Source: an uncultured Flavobacteriales bacterium (lineage in GTDB: Bacteria > Bacteroidota > Bacteroidia > CAIKAF01). Taken from it: a stretch of 20,664 bases of DNA. A program made the position numbers and the translations under genes. The stretch spans positions 1-20,664 of the forward strand of contig CALEWF010000038.1 in the NCBI GenBank assembly GCA_937925455.1. The letters are read 5' to 3'. Below the pieces are notes generated by a model, which saw only the letters and a program-made list of their open reading frames with translations, made no database searches and was not told the DNA's origin. Each line of letters begins with the position of its first letter. Within the stretch, counting starts at the first letter, position 1. Of the stretch, positions 1 through 9,162 are shown piece by piece.

Positions 1-165
1 ATCTGCTGCGGATGGAAGTGGAAAGCCCGCAGGGGCGAAGCCCACAGGGCACGGGGTAGCGGGGCTGAGGGCACGAAGACACCGCTACCCCGATGCCCTA
101 TGTGGCTGAGCCCCGAGGACTTGGAGCGAACAGCCGCTTGAAGCAGCCTAATATCAATAATCTAA
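1..165. repeat. GC-rich dispersed structured repeat, copy 1 (5' part cut by window edge)
   Basis: This GC-rich block stands out from AT-rich surroundings. It aligns without gaps to 9893-10057, with about 14 mismatches by eye. The core is a perfect 11-bp inverted repeat (CGGGGTAGCGG at 52-62, its complement at 82-92). The stem continues outward as 47-51 with 94-98 (bulged A93) and 42-46 with 101-105 (bulged 99-100). A small hairpin (GGGC-GAA-GCCC) lies at 33-43. The ends can pair as well: 3-11 with 134-137 and 142-146, with TTGA bulged. No reading frame in it looks protein-like. It ends 56 bp before the next CDS. It could be a structured RNA, a short non-autonomous mobile repeat or a REP-like element; the sequence does not decide which. 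Confidence 0.85.
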
Positions 166-173
166 ATAGCACT

Positions 174-206
174 TTTGGATTAAATAAAAAACGGATTATA
201 TGTTTG
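174..206 (+). promoter_or_regulatory. Candidate Bacteroidota promoter (-33 TTTG, -7 TATGTTTG)
   Basis: TTTG at 174-177 and TATGTTTG at 199-206 are separated by 21 bp. The second is an exact match to the known Bacteroidota -7 consensus TAnnTTTG, and the spacing fits the usual arrangement. Transcription would start around 211-214, giving a leader of only about ten bases before the ATG at 222. The promoter lies just downstream of repeat copy 1, so the repeat would not be in this transcript. Confidence 0.5.
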
Positions 207-221
207 CAGAAAATTTGATAC

Positions 222-1562
222 ATGAAAAAAATATTGGTAATTGGAGCCGGAAAGTCAGCTACAACCCTGATAGATTACTTATGCGACCATGCATTAACCA
301 ATAATTGGGAAGTAACCGTAACCGATATTCGAAAAGAAGATGCGCTAAACAAAACCCAAAACCGGCCCGGAAGCCATGCCGAAGCATTAGATATTACTGA
401 TGAAGCAAGAAGAAAAGCATTGGTAAATAAACACGATATTGTAATTTCTATGCTTCCGGCAATTATGCACACCAATGTAGCCAAAGATTGTCTGGAATTT
501 GGCAAACATCTGGTAACAGCTTCTTATGTTTCAGACGAGATGCAAGCCATGGATGAAGAAGCCAGGAAGAAAGATTTGATTTTTTTGAATGAAATTGGTT
601 TAGACCCAGGAATTGACCACATGTCAGCCATGCGGGTTTTAGACCAACTCAAATCAGAAGGTGCTGTGCTTACCGGATTTGAAACCTTTACCGGCGGTTT
701 ACTGGCTCCTGAGTCAGAAGAAGGCAATCCGTGGAAATATAAGTTTACCTGGAATCCACGAAACGTAGTATTAGCGGCCAGTGGTGGAGCCGTGAAGTTT
801 CTGCATGGTGGAACTTTTAAATACATACCCTACCACAAAGTATTTCGCCGTACCGAACGAATCAACCTGGACGGAATTGGTATGTTTGAAGGATATGCTA
901 ACCGAGATTCACTCAAATATTTAAAACTATATCAGTTAGAAGGTATCAAAACCTTGTATCGAGGCACTTTGCGCCGCCCCGGATTTTGCAAAGCCTGGGA
1001 TATTTTTGTACAGCTTGGCGCTACGGATGATTCGTACATCATGGAAGGTTCTGAGCACATGACACATCGTGATTTCATTAATTCATTCTTGCTGTATCAT
1101 CCTACTGATTCCGTAGAAATAAAATTAGCCCACGCCATGCGCATTGATTTAGATAGCGACGAAATGCTGATGCTGGAATGGCTGGGAGTATTTTCGCACG
1201 AGCCTATTGGTTTAGGAAAGCCTGGAACGCCGGCACAGCTATTACAAAAAATACTGGAGAAAAAATGGACTTTAAATTCTACTGATATTGATATGATTGT
1301 AATGTGGCATAAATTTAATTATACGCTACATGGCAAAGAACATGAAATACATTCAACCATGGTAGTAAAAGGTACCGATGCATTGAATACCGCCATGGCA
1401 AAAACTGTTGGCCTGCCCGCAGCCATTGCTACCAAATTGATACTGGAAGGGAAAATTACAACGCCAGGAGTTCAAATTCCGGTATCTAAAGAAATTTATG
1501 AACCCGTTTTAAACGAATTGGAAAAAAATGACATTCGTTGTACTGAAAAACAAGTAAAATAA
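222..1562 (+). CDS. Saccharopine dehydrogenase family protein
   Basis: 446 residues, within the usual range for stand-alone saccharopine dehydrogenase/reductase (LYS9-like) enzymes. These act in the cytoplasm and interconvert saccharopine with glutamate and aminoadipate semialdehyde in lysine metabolism, using NAD(P). The N-terminus is a Rossmann fold beginning with VIGAGKSA (glycines at residues 8 and 10). The family signature EIGLDPGIDHMSA follows at residues 124-136, after a stretch ending in TASYVSDE. The C-terminal half carries the substrate and dimerisation domain. No lysine-ketoglutarate reductase or aminoadipate gene is in the window, so the pathway direction is inferred; in Bacteroidota lysine degradation is the likelier role. 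A homospermidine or carboxynorspermidine synthase-like activity is less likely given the LYS9-like signature. The ATG is preceded by an AT-rich leader and a candidate promoter, with no Shine-Dalgarno. Confidence 0.88.
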   Translation: MKKILVIGAGKSATTLIDYLCDHALTNNWEVTVTDIRKEDALNKTQNRPGSHAEALDITDEARRKALVNKHDIVISMLPAIMHTNVAKDCLEFGKHLVTASYVSDEMQAMDEEARKKDLIFLNEIGLDPGIDHMSAMRVLDQLKSEGAVLTGFETFTGGLLAPESEEGNPWKYKFTWNPRNVVLAASGGAVKFLHGGTFKYIPYHKVFRRTERINLDGIGMFEGYANRDSLKYLKLYQLEGIKTLYRGTLRRPGFCKAWDIFVQLGATDDSYIMEGSEHMTHRDFINSFLLYHPTDSVEIKLAHAMRIDLDSDEMLMLEWLGVFSHEPIGLGKPGTPAQLLQKILEKKWTLNSTDIDMIVMWHKFNYTLHGKEHEIHSTMVVKGTDALNTAMAKTVGLPAAIATKLILEGKITTPGVQIPVSKEIYEPVLNELEKNDIRCTEKQVK

Positions 1563-1633
1563 GTGATAGTTTGTTAATTACTTTTTAAAAAACTAATTCG
1601 TAGGGTGAGTAATTTGCTCCTACATTTAGGGGC

Positions 1634-4159
1634 ATGAAGCGAAAAAAAATCATCCTGATTATACTCCTTGTACTTACTGCTTTAAGTGTTGTATTTATAT
1701 TCTTTTTCAGTAAAGCGAACCGTTTGAAAACTCCGGCCATTCATGCCATACCGGCTGATGCTGAATTTATTCTGGAGGTGTACAACCCCTTTGAAACCGG
1801 AAGGCGCAACTTACAATACCCATTTTGGAGGCTTACTGATAGCATTACTTCCATTGAATTGTTTCTTAAAGATTTTAATGATTTAGATTCGCTTATCCGA
1901 AACAACGAAAAAACGCAGGAGTTTTTTAGGCAAACCACTCTGTATATTTCATCGCATTCATATCAACATCAAACACATTGGTTGTTTGTTTGCAACATCA
2001 ACAAAACCATTAAATCACATTTTATTGACCAATTTGTTGTAAAGGCCAACAAAGATTATACCTTAGACAAAATTGAAACCGACTACGGAACCATAAAACG
2101 CATGCAATTATCCGATAAACAACGTTTTTTTTATTATGCTTTAAAAAACAACATCTGGATAGCTTCCATGCACCTTGAGCAGGTAAAATCTGCATTACGT
2201 ACTATTGAAGAAAAAAACGGATATACAACTCAACCCGATTACGAAAAACTAATGAAGTTACAGCCCGAAAACACCGGTATAACCCTTCTTGCTAGTATAA
2301 AAGGTTTATTGGGTTGGGCTTCCAGAACATGGGATATGGAAACAATCTTACCCGCCATAGAACAATTTTCCGCACTCGGTCATTATACGCTTGAATTTGA
2401 TAGTTTGAATATTCATGCCAAAGGGATTCATCCTTTATTAGAAACATTAACTATTGAAAGCAATTTACCTGAAGTAGCAACCGACTGGAAAAAAGAAAGC
2501 CGATATATACCCGCAGAAGTTCAAACCATTTTATCGTATACAGTTTCACCTAATGTTTTTAAAAAATCAGCACACTCTTGGTTGGAAAAACTTAATGGCT
2601 GTGCTCACATCCTTTTGTACACGGATTTTACATCGCATTACAACTGGATGATTTTGCCGGTAGAAGAAGACGCTAAAGAAATATTGGAAGAAATATGTGA
2701 TTCGGTGATTATAGATTCTTTAATCATTGATTACCCTATTACCTGGGGTACAATTTCACAAAAAGATATTTTGAAACAACTGCCATTTCATGCAATAGAC
2801 ACTACATGGAATGTTGCAGCAATTTTGCAAAACAGGCTGATTCTGGCAAATTCCAAAGAATCCATAGTAGCTTATCATCAAGAATTAAATCGTCAAACGA
2901 TGACCGATAACGATCTATTTTTGAAATCGGTTCAAGGCACCGGTCAGGGTAAATTCTCTTGGCAACTTTGGCTTAAACCCATTCCCATCAATAGTTCTGT
3001 TGAATCGTCTGTTGAAAGAAATAAACCGATATCGTTTATTGAATCGGTATGTATTCGATGGAGTAACCGAAAAGAGCTGGTTCGGGTATCGGCTAATGTA
3101 TATTTTTCAGAACAACAAACTAACCCTATACCGCCCATTTGGGAAGTATCTTTGGGTGGGAAAATCACGGTTGATCCCATTCTGTTATTTGGAAAAGATA
3201 CATCCATTGTTGTTGTCGCTTCTGATAATATTTTATACAACATTCATTTACGGCATGGCAAAATACATTGGAAAAGACAACTTAATGAATCGCTTTCAAC
3301 TCCCCTTCACCCAGTTAACTGGAGTAATAAAGAAATATCACAAGTTTTGTTTTCAAGTGGAAATAAGATTTATCTCATAAATGCCGATGGTAAAGATGCC
3401 CTTGGATTTCCGGTAGATTTTAAAGTACCTGTATCCATAATTTGTGTTGAAAAAGACCTGGCCGTTATAAAAACAGCACAAAATGAATTATGGATTATTA
3501 CACCACAAGGAACAAGCACGTTGTTTAGTAGTAACAACTCTGAAGGAAATTATTATTGCGGAAAGCCAGATGGTGAACTTACCTGTATATGGCTGGGGAA
3601 CAATGGAGCAATCACGGTGATGAGAAATCAGCGGGTATTATTTGAGTTAAGTGACTGGAATAACGAAATATCCAGCCATGTTTTTGTTATTTGGAATAAA
3701 ACCCTTGCAGCCAGTGCAATTGTTTTTTCAGATAATTCCAATCAACTGGTAATACGTTATCTTGACAAAACCAAAAAACCTGACATATTTCAAAGAAAAC
3801 AACAAACCAGGTTATTGAATTACCATGATTTTAATCAGGATGGTACAAACGAATTTCTTGTAGTAGAAGAAAATATGCTTAAAATTATAAGTAGAAGCAA
3901 TGAAATTCTTCAGGAATCTAAAGCACCTTTTAATGGCTCTTCAATTTTTGTAAAAAACTTTTCTGGAAATTTTATGCTTTTGCAAGACCGAAATAAAAAT
4001 TTACAGACCATACACAACTTAGCTGATTTAAATAAATTACCCGGTATTCAGATTTACAGTAAAATTGGGATGCTACAAAGCATTAACCCCAATAAAACAT
4101 TATTGCTTGTTACATCGGATGGAATAAATAAATTGTTGTTTTATCAAGTTTATTTTTGA
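1634..4159 (+). CDS. Large membrane-anchored protein, DUF3352-like N-terminus with C-terminal propeller-like region
   Basis: 841 residues. A lysine-rich start is followed by one hydrophobic segment at about residues 5-25, which reads as a signal anchor with the rest outside the cytoplasm. From about 35, the region starting IPADAEFILEVYNP resembles the DUF3352-type proteins common in Bacteroidota; this is family recollection, not a search result. The second half (about 500-841) has repeated short beta-strand patterns such as GKIHWKRQL, typical of PQQ-like propeller blades. An FG-GAP/VCBS-like calcium motif, DFNQDGTNEF, lies at residues 732-741. There is no catalytic signature, and the function is unknown. 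A cell-envelope role is inferred from the anchor and from the OmpA-family gene 44 bp downstream. It follows the saccharopine dehydrogenase gene by 71 bp and may have its own promoter. Confidence 0.75.
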   Translation: MKRKKIILIILLVLTALSVVFIFFFSKANRLKTPAIHAIPADAEFILEVYNPFETGRRNLQYPFWRLTDSITSIELFLKDFNDLDSLIRNNEKTQEFFRQTTLYISSHSYQHQTHWLFVCNINKTIKSHFIDQFVVKANKDYTLDKIETDYGTIKRMQLSDKQRFFYYALKNNIWIASMHLEQVKSALRTIEEKNGYTTQPDYEKLMKLQPENTGITLLASIKGLLGWASRTWDMETILPAIEQFSALGHYTLEFDSLNIHAKGIHPLLETLTIESNLPEVATDWKKESRYIPAEVQTILSYTVSPNVFKKSAHSWLEKLNGCAHILLYTDFTSHYNWMILPVEEDAKEILEEICDSVIIDSLIIDYPITWGTISQKDILKQLPFHAIDTTWNVAAILQNRLILANSKESIVAYHQELNRQTMTDNDLFLKSVQGTGQGKFSWQLWLKPIPINSSVESSVERNKPISFIESVCIRWSNRKELVRVSANVYFSEQQTNPIPPIWEVSLGGKITVDPILLFGKDTSIVVVASDNILYNIHLRHGKIHWKRQLNESLSTPLHPVNWSNKEISQVLFSSGNKIYLINADGKDALGFPVDFKVPVSIICVEKDLAVIKTAQNELWIITPQGTSTLFSSNNSEGNYYCGKPDGELTCIWLGNNGAITVMRNQRVLFELSDWNNEISSHVFVIWNKTLAASAIVFSDNSNQLVIRYLDKTKKPDIFQRKQQTRLLNYHDFNQDGTNEFLVVEENMLKIISRSNEILQESKAPFNGSSIFVKNFSGNFMLLQDRNKNLQTIHNLADLNKLPGIQIYSKIGMLQSINPNKTLLLVTSDGINKLLFYQVYF

Positions 4160-4203
4160 GTATCATTGTTTTTTTAACATATTTGCAAATAAATTAAAGT
4201 TGT

Positions 4204-6669
4204 ATGAAAATAAAACGCAAGCTGTTACCCCTATTCCTTGTAAACTTTTTTTTAATTCACTCCTTCTCTATTCATTTATTTGCTCAAGACTATTCAGGCT
4301 ACAGCATTGGCAGCTGGGCTGGTATTAATTCATTGCATGTGAATCCAGCCAATGTAGTTGATTCAAGATTTAAGGTGGATATTAATTTATTTGCTTTGAA
4401 TTTAGATATAGCAAATAATATTTATGGAATTAACCAATCTGGTTTATTTTCGGGAGCGATTGGACAACCTGGATGGGATACAATTTATTTGGTTAAATAT
4501 TACAAACAATCAAATGAAAATCGATTTGCTTATGTGAATCTTCGAGTTCAGGGACCATCTTTTATGTTTAATATAGGAAGAAAAAACGGGTTGGCTTTTT
4601 CTTCTAATGTCAGACTATTAGTAAATGCTGATAACGCACCAAGCGATTTGGTAGGTGTGATGATAGAAGGCATCCCTCCGGCTGTTTATGGTCAGCAGTT
4701 TGGAAACGAATTTACAAGCGGAAACGTAAATGCATGGGCAGAGTATGGAATAAGTTATGGTCGAGAAATACTGGATAAAAATGAGCATTATTTAAAAGCC
4801 GGTATAACTTTTAAATTATTACAAGGTCTGGGTGGAGCTTACGCTAACGGAAGAAATTACAGACTAGTTTTTGGTGATGATACCTTAAGAAGATTAGAAG
4901 GAAATATAAACTACGGTCACTCCGATAACATAGATATACCATTCCCCAATTCTTCTTTTACTTTCAAATTTGAAGGTCCTGGATTTGGTGCTGATTTAGG
5001 TATCGTGTATGAATGGCGACCCAAATGGCAGAAATATAAATACAACATGGATGGACAAACCAACCTATGGCGTAGAAATGTAGAAAAGTATTTGATTAAG
5101 GTAGGGCTTTCCCTAGTAGATGTTGGAAGTACATTTTATACCAGAAGCAAAAACAGTAGAGATTTTACGGCAAATGTTCAAGATTTACCCAATTCACACT
5201 TTTATGGAGCTCAATCGTTTTTTGATATTACAGATAAGGTAATGACTATGCCCGGCATTACTGTTAACGACCCAGGGCAAACATCATTTGGCGTTGAATT
5301 GCCATTAGCACTAATAACATCTATAGATGTGCAACCAGCAAAAGGCTTTTTTATCAATTTCACACCTCACATTGCCTTTAATCAAGGACAAAGTGATAAC
5401 AATCGAGTGCATTCCACTACTAATTTAGGAATGACCATTCGCTATGAAAATCCTTGGTTTGGAGCATATATGCCAGTATCTTATAATTTTGCTTCGCAAT
5501 TTAATTGGGGTATATCACTTCGTTTAGGTCCTTTGTTCTTTGGTTCACACAACATTTTTTCAAACCTGATTTCCGGAACCTGGAAATCATTCAATTATCA
5601 TTTGGGTTTAAAAGTTCCAATTCCACATGGGCATCCACGTGATAGAGATAACGACCAGGTATCTGATAAGAAAGATAAATGTCCGGATGTTCCGGGTCTG
5701 TGGGAATTTCTGGGTTGTCCGGATACAGATCGCGATGGTATTCAAGATTCAGAGGATGATTGTCCTACCGAGCCTGGTATTGCTCAATTCAAAGGATGTC
5801 CGGATACTGATGGTGATGGATTACCTGATAAAAACGACAAGTGTCCCACCGATGCAGGACCAAAAGAATTGCAAGGATGTCCTGACCGCGACTTTGATGG
5901 GGTAATTGACCGTGAAGACGACTGTCCGGATGAAAGAGGATTACCACAATTTAATGGATGTCCGGATACCGACGGCGATGGATTAATTGACAAGCTTGAC
6001 CAATGTCCTACAATACCCGGTCCGAAAGAACAATTTGGATGTCCGGATACCGATGGCGATGGAATATATGACCATGAAGACCAGTGTCCTACTGAAAAAG
6101 GATTACCAGAATTGAAAGGTTGTCCGTATGCAGATACAGATAAAGATGGTATTCGTGACATAGATGATAAGTGTCCTGAAGTTCCAGGTCCGATTGAAAA
6201 CGGCGGTTGTCCGTACGCAGATAGCGACAAAGATGGAGTTATAGACCTGGAAGACAAGTGTCCGTTAACTCCTGGTGTTCGTGAAAACTTTGGATGTCCT
6301 CCAATCTCTGAAAAAGAAAAAGAAGTATTGAAGCGGGCATTTGAAAACTTAGAATTTGCCACCGGTAAGTCTATCATCAAAACAAGTAGTTATGATGAAT
6401 TGGATGACTTAGCGAATCTGCTCAAAGAGAAGAAAGAATGGAAGCTCTTAATTGAAGGGCATACCGATAATGTTGGTAAACGTGAATCCAATATTACGCT
6501 CTCTAAGAACAGAGCCAATGCTGTGAAGACTTATTTGGTGAATAAAGGAGTTAGCGCTTCCCGCTTTGTAGTGAAATGGTATGGACCAGATAAGCCAATT
6601 GACACCAACGATACTGAAGAAGGCCGTCAACGCAACCGTCGTGTTGAAATGACCCTGATTCAGGATTAA
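4204..6669 (+). CDS. OmpA-family outer membrane protein with DUF5723-like barrel, eight TSP3 repeats and OmpA C-terminal domain
   Basis: 821 residues. A signal peptide covers about residues 1-28 (basic start, hydrophobic core, ending LFAQ). Residues about 30-475 are rich in alternating aromatic/glycine strands beginning YSGYSIGSWAGINSLHVNPA, as in the DUF5723-type N-terminal domains of Bacteroidota outer membrane proteins. Residues about 478-699 hold eight thrombospondin type 3 units of about 27 residues, each a DxDxDGxxDxxDxCP calcium-binding pattern closing with a second Cys, so one disulfide per unit is plausible. Residues about 700-821 are a C-terminal OmpA domain with IEGHTDNVGKRESN and LSKNRANAVKTYL, which by family knowledge binds peptidoglycan. 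The protein probably anchors the outer membrane to the cell wall with a calcium-stiffened spacer between. The gene lies 44 bp after its neighbour and ends just before a strong terminator. Confidence 0.9.
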   Translation: MKIKRKLLPLFLVNFFLIHSFSIHLFAQDYSGYSIGSWAGINSLHVNPANVVDSRFKVDINLFALNLDIANNIYGINQSGLFSGAIGQPGWDTIYLVKYYKQSNENRFAYVNLRVQGPSFMFNIGRKNGLAFSSNVRLLVNADNAPSDLVGVMIEGIPPAVYGQQFGNEFTSGNVNAWAEYGISYGREILDKNEHYLKAGITFKLLQGLGGAYANGRNYRLVFGDDTLRRLEGNINYGHSDNIDIPFPNSSFTFKFEGPGFGADLGIVYEWRPKWQKYKYNMDGQTNLWRRNVEKYLIKVGLSLVDVGSTFYTRSKNSRDFTANVQDLPNSHFYGAQSFFDITDKVMTMPGITVNDPGQTSFGVELPLALITSIDVQPAKGFFINFTPHIAFNQGQSDNNRVHSTTNLGMTIRYENPWFGAYMPVSYNFASQFNWGISLRLGPLFFGSHNIFSNLISGTWKSFNYHLGLKVPIPHGHPRDRDNDQVSDKKDKCPDVPGLWEFLGCPDTDRDGIQDSEDDCPTEPGIAQFKGCPDTDGDGLPDKNDKCPTDAGPKELQGCPDRDFDGVIDREDDCPDERGLPQFNGCPDTDGDGLIDKLDQCPTIPGPKEQFGCPDTDGDGIYDHEDQCPTEKGLPELKGCPYADTDKDGIRDIDDKCPEVPGPIENGGCPYADSDKDGVIDLEDKCPLTPGVRENFGCPPISEKEKEVLKRAFENLEFATGKSIIKTSSYDELDDLANLLKEKKEWKLLIEGHTDNVGKRESNITLSKNRANAVKTYLVNKGVSASRFVVKWYGPDKPIDTNDTEEGRQRNRRVEMTLIQD
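5641..6300 (+). repeat. Tandem imperfect repeats of about 81 bp coding the TSP3 units
   Basis: Eight in-frame units inside the OmpA-family gene. A recurring GGATGTCCGGATAC-like junction encodes GCPDT. The units differ in length by one codon (the last two carry PYAD instead of PD) and in much of the third-position sequence, so they are old rather than a recent expansion. Slippage or recombination could still change unit number between strains. Confidence 0.85.
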
Positions 6670-6687
6670 CACATAACACCTATCATG

Positions 6688-6730
6688 AACAATAAAGGCT
6701 ATCCTCAGGATAGCCTTTATTGTTTCTTTT
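6688..6730 (+). terminator. Strong intrinsic terminator after the OmpA-family gene
   Basis: A near-perfect palindrome: AATAAAGGCTATCC at 6691-6704 pairs with 6708-6721 around a three-base loop (6705-6707). Pairing continues through 6688-6690 with 6722-6724, giving 17 bp. TTCTTTT follows directly. It closes the upstream transcription unit 18 bases after the stop codon and separates it from the GH3 gene. Confidence 0.9.
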
Positions 6731-6761
6731 GCCCCATCTTTCCTATTAGAAGATTTATTTG

Positions 6762-6769
6762 TAAGTTTG
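6762..6769 (+). promoter_or_regulatory. Candidate -7 element for the GH3 gene
   Basis: TAAGTTTG matches the TAnnTTTG -7 consensus exactly and lies 10 bases before the ATG at 6780, just downstream of a terminator where a new promoter is expected. The nearest upstream TTTG (6728-6731) is about 30 bp away, too far for the usual -33 spacing, so the call is weak. The short distance would give an almost leaderless mRNA. Confidence 0.3.
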
Positions 6770-6779
6770 TTAATATTCG

Positions 6780-8306
6780 ATGGCTTTGATTAACCATATA
6801 CTAAAATCATATTTAAGTCAACGTATTCAGCGAATTGAATATGCCATCAAACATCCTTGGCAAATTCAAAAAAACACATTGAAATACTTGCTTAATGAGG
6901 CAAGAAATACCGAATGGGGAATCAAACACCATTACGAAAAAATTAAATCAACCGATGATTATCGTTCATACGTTCCTGTACAAACGTATGATACATTAAA
7001 ATCATACATATTACGTATGCATGCTGGAGAACAAAACATTCTCTGGTCCTCTCCTATCCGTTGGTTTGCGAAATCGTCAGGAACTACAGAAGATCGGAGT
7101 AAATTTATTCCAGTATCTAAACAATCATTAGCTTATACCCATTACCGTTCCGGCAAAGATATTATGGCTATTTATGCCAAAAACAACCCCAAAACCCATG
7201 TTTTTAAAGGAAAATGTTTGGTATTGTCTGGCAGTATATCTCCCAACCAACCCGGAGCACGCATTTACTCAGGTGATATTTCCGGGGTATTGATTGAAAA
7301 TTTGGAATGGTGGGTTAATTTATTCCGAACACCTCGAAAAGAAATAGCTTTATTACCAGACTGGGAAACAAAAATAGACCGATTTGTAGAAGAAACCATT
7401 CATGAAAAGGTTACTTATCTTTCTGGTGTACCTTCATGGATGCTGGTACTGGCCAATCGAATACTCGAAAAAACAGGTAAAAAGTCATTAATGGAAGTAT
7501 GGCCTGATTTGGAGTTATTCATTCATGGAGCCATTAATTTTGAGCCCTATCAGCAATCATTTCAAAATATTATTCAAAATCCGAACATGAATTATTATGA
7601 AACTTACAATGCTTCGGAAGGATTTTTTGCCCTGCAAGACCGAAATGAGCGGGGCGATATGTTGCTGATGATGGATTATGGGATTTACTATGAATTTTTA
7701 CCCATGGATGAGCTGAGTAAAGAAAATCCAAGAACCTTAACTTTGCAAGAAGTTGAAACTAATCAAAACTATGCATTGATTATTAGCACCAATGCAGGAT
7801 TATGGAGATATATGATTGGTGATACTATCAAATTTACATCCTTGCAACCTTATCGTATCGCTATTACCGGAAGAACCAAACACTTCATCAATGCCTTTGG
7901 TGAAGAGTTAGTAGTAGAAAATGCAGACAAGGCCTTAACCTATGCTTGTGCCGAAACCGGTGCACGTATCAAAGACTACACGGTTGCTCCCGTTTATCTT
8001 AAAGAAAATAAAGCCGGATATCATGAATGGCTGATAGAATTTGAAAAAGCACCTTCTGACCGTTTCATTTTTACACAATTATTAGATCAACGCTTACGGG
8101 AAGTAAATTCTGATTATGATGCAAAACGAAAAGGTGATCTAACATTGACGATGCCAGTAATTCGCATCTTACCTCAAAACACATTTTATATATGGATGAA
8201 AAGCCGGGGGAAACTTGGTGGGCAACACAAAGTCCCTCGCTTGTGCAACGACCGTAAATATGCGGATGAAATATTATCACTAACCGGATTCGACTGTGAA
8301 CCATGA
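6780..8306 (+). CDS. GH3 auxin-responsive promoter family protein (acyl-adenylating enzyme)
   Basis: 508 residues, a typical length for bacterial GH3 proteins. The three nucleotide-binding motifs of the ANL adenylating fold are present: SSGTTEDRSKFIP at about 99-111, YNASEG at about 276-281, and a YMIGDTIKF ... GRTKHFINAFGEE segment around 345-376. Plant relatives join amino acids to plant hormones through acyl-AMP. The substrate of the widespread Bacteroidota members is not established, so conjugation of an acyl group to an amine is only inferred. No signal peptide is present, so it is cytoplasmic. Its stop overlaps the next gene's start in an ATGA, which indicates translational coupling with the secreted propeller-like protein. 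Confidence 0.9.
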   Translation: MALINHILKSYLSQRIQRIEYAIKHPWQIQKNTLKYLLNEARNTEWGIKHHYEKIKSTDDYRSYVPVQTYDTLKSYILRMHAGEQNILWSSPIRWFAKSSGTTEDRSKFIPVSKQSLAYTHYRSGKDIMAIYAKNNPKTHVFKGKCLVLSGSISPNQPGARIYSGDISGVLIENLEWWVNLFRTPRKEIALLPDWETKIDRFVEETIHEKVTYLSGVPSWMLVLANRILEKTGKKSLMEVWPDLELFIHGAINFEPYQQSFQNIIQNPNMNYYETYNASEGFFALQDRNERGDMLLMMDYGIYYEFLPMDELSKENPRTLTLQEVETNQNYALIISTNAGLWRYMIGDTIKFTSLQPYRIAITGRTKHFINAFGEELVVENADKALTYACAETGARIKDYTVAPVYLKENKAGYHEWLIEFEKAPSDRFIFTQLLDQRLREVNSDYDAKRKGDLTLTMPVIRILPQNTFYIWMKSRGKLGGQHKVPRLCNDRKYADEILSLTGFDCEP

Positions 8307-9100
8307 GATATTTTTTTGTGTTCATGGTTTTGGGGTTGTCTTTTTTTTCACTCAAGTCGCAACCCAAAGAAATACCTATCAAGCAAGGTAGGCTGATTAG
8401 TGCTGACCCCATCGGTAATGTGTACATTGCTACCCGAAATCAGCTCTATTTAATCAACCGATACGATACCATATTTAAAACATTTAGTAATTTGAAATTA
8501 GGAATGCTTACCACTTTGGATGCATCCAATCCCTTAAAGGTTTTACTCTACTTTCGAGATCAAGGGAAAATTCAGTTTTTAGATAATACTGCATCGGAGC
8601 TTAGCACCCCCATCAGCCTGAATAATTTTTCCTTAGAACAAAGTACCCAAGCCTGCATTTCGTTTGATAATGGGTTTTGGCTTTATCTTCCTTCTACATT
8701 TGAATTAATTCGTTTTAACCAACAAATGGAAATCAGTAGCCGTACTAAAAACATTCAACAATTAACCGGCATTAACGAGTTTAATCCGTTAGAAATAAAA
8801 GAGCGGGCTAATTTACTTTATATGAATGATCCAGACAAAGGGTTGTTTGTATTTGATGTATTTGGAGGATTTGTAAAAAAAATCCCAATCACCGGAATTG
8901 AAAAATTTCAGTTGTTTAATGATCAATTACTATACAGAAAATCCAATCGGCTGTATGTTTACAACCTAACTACTTTTACAGAAACCATGCATGATTTCCC
9001 TGAAAACAAACCACCCCTTGATTTCGATTTCTCCTCTTCTAAAATTTACATGCTTTATCCCGATAAATTGCTCATTTATTCAATTCCGGAGCAACCTTAA
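8303..9100 (+). CDS. Secreted hypothetical protein, propeller-like
   Basis: 265 residues. A short signal peptide is visible (MRYFFVFMVLGLSFFSLKSQ, probable cut near residue 20), so the product is exported. The mature part is a series of short strands in which a hydrophobic or aromatic pair is followed by a turn (for example GNVYIATRNQLYLINR, and GLFVFDVFGGFVKKI near 190), as in six-bladed WD40/NHL-like propellers. There are no enzyme motifs. It overlaps the GH3 stop by 4 bp (ATGA) and therefore belongs to the same operon. A deoxynucleoside kinase follows after 62 bp. The function is unknown, and the propeller call is inference from strand periodicity only. Confidence 0.75.
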   Translation: MRYFFVFMVLGLSFFSLKSQPKEIPIKQGRLISADPIGNVYIATRNQLYLINRYDTIFKTFSNLKLGMLTTLDASNPLKVLLYFRDQGKIQFLDNTASELSTPISLNNFSLEQSTQACISFDNGFWLYLPSTFELIRFNQQMEISSRTKNIQQLTGINEFNPLEIKERANLLYMNDPDKGLFVFDVFGGFVKKIPITGIEKFQLFNDQLLYRKSNRLYVYNLTTFTETMHDFPENKPPLDFDFSSSKIYMLYPDKLLIYSIPEQP

Positions 9101-9162
9101 TGAGTTTTTTTATTTATTTGCAGTATATTTATTAACCCTAATTCATTTCAAATTCAAAATTT

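Noticed and set aside
33..105. A tRNA or other known RNA in the GC-rich repeat
   Set aside because: No cloverleaf, no T-loop GTTCRA or anticodon arm in the right places, and the long single hairpin does not match tmRNA, SRP RNA or RNase P as far as can be judged by eye.
5641..6300. Regularly spaced repeats suggesting a CRISPR array
   Set aside because: The units are in-frame coding repeats with DxDxDG motifs inside an intact OmpA-family gene, imperfect and without spacers.
5784..6380. A 198-codon ORF antisense to the OmpA repeats
   Set aside because: Its repetitive Ser/Pro/Gly product mirrors the TSP3 repeats on the other strand. There is no start context or promoter.
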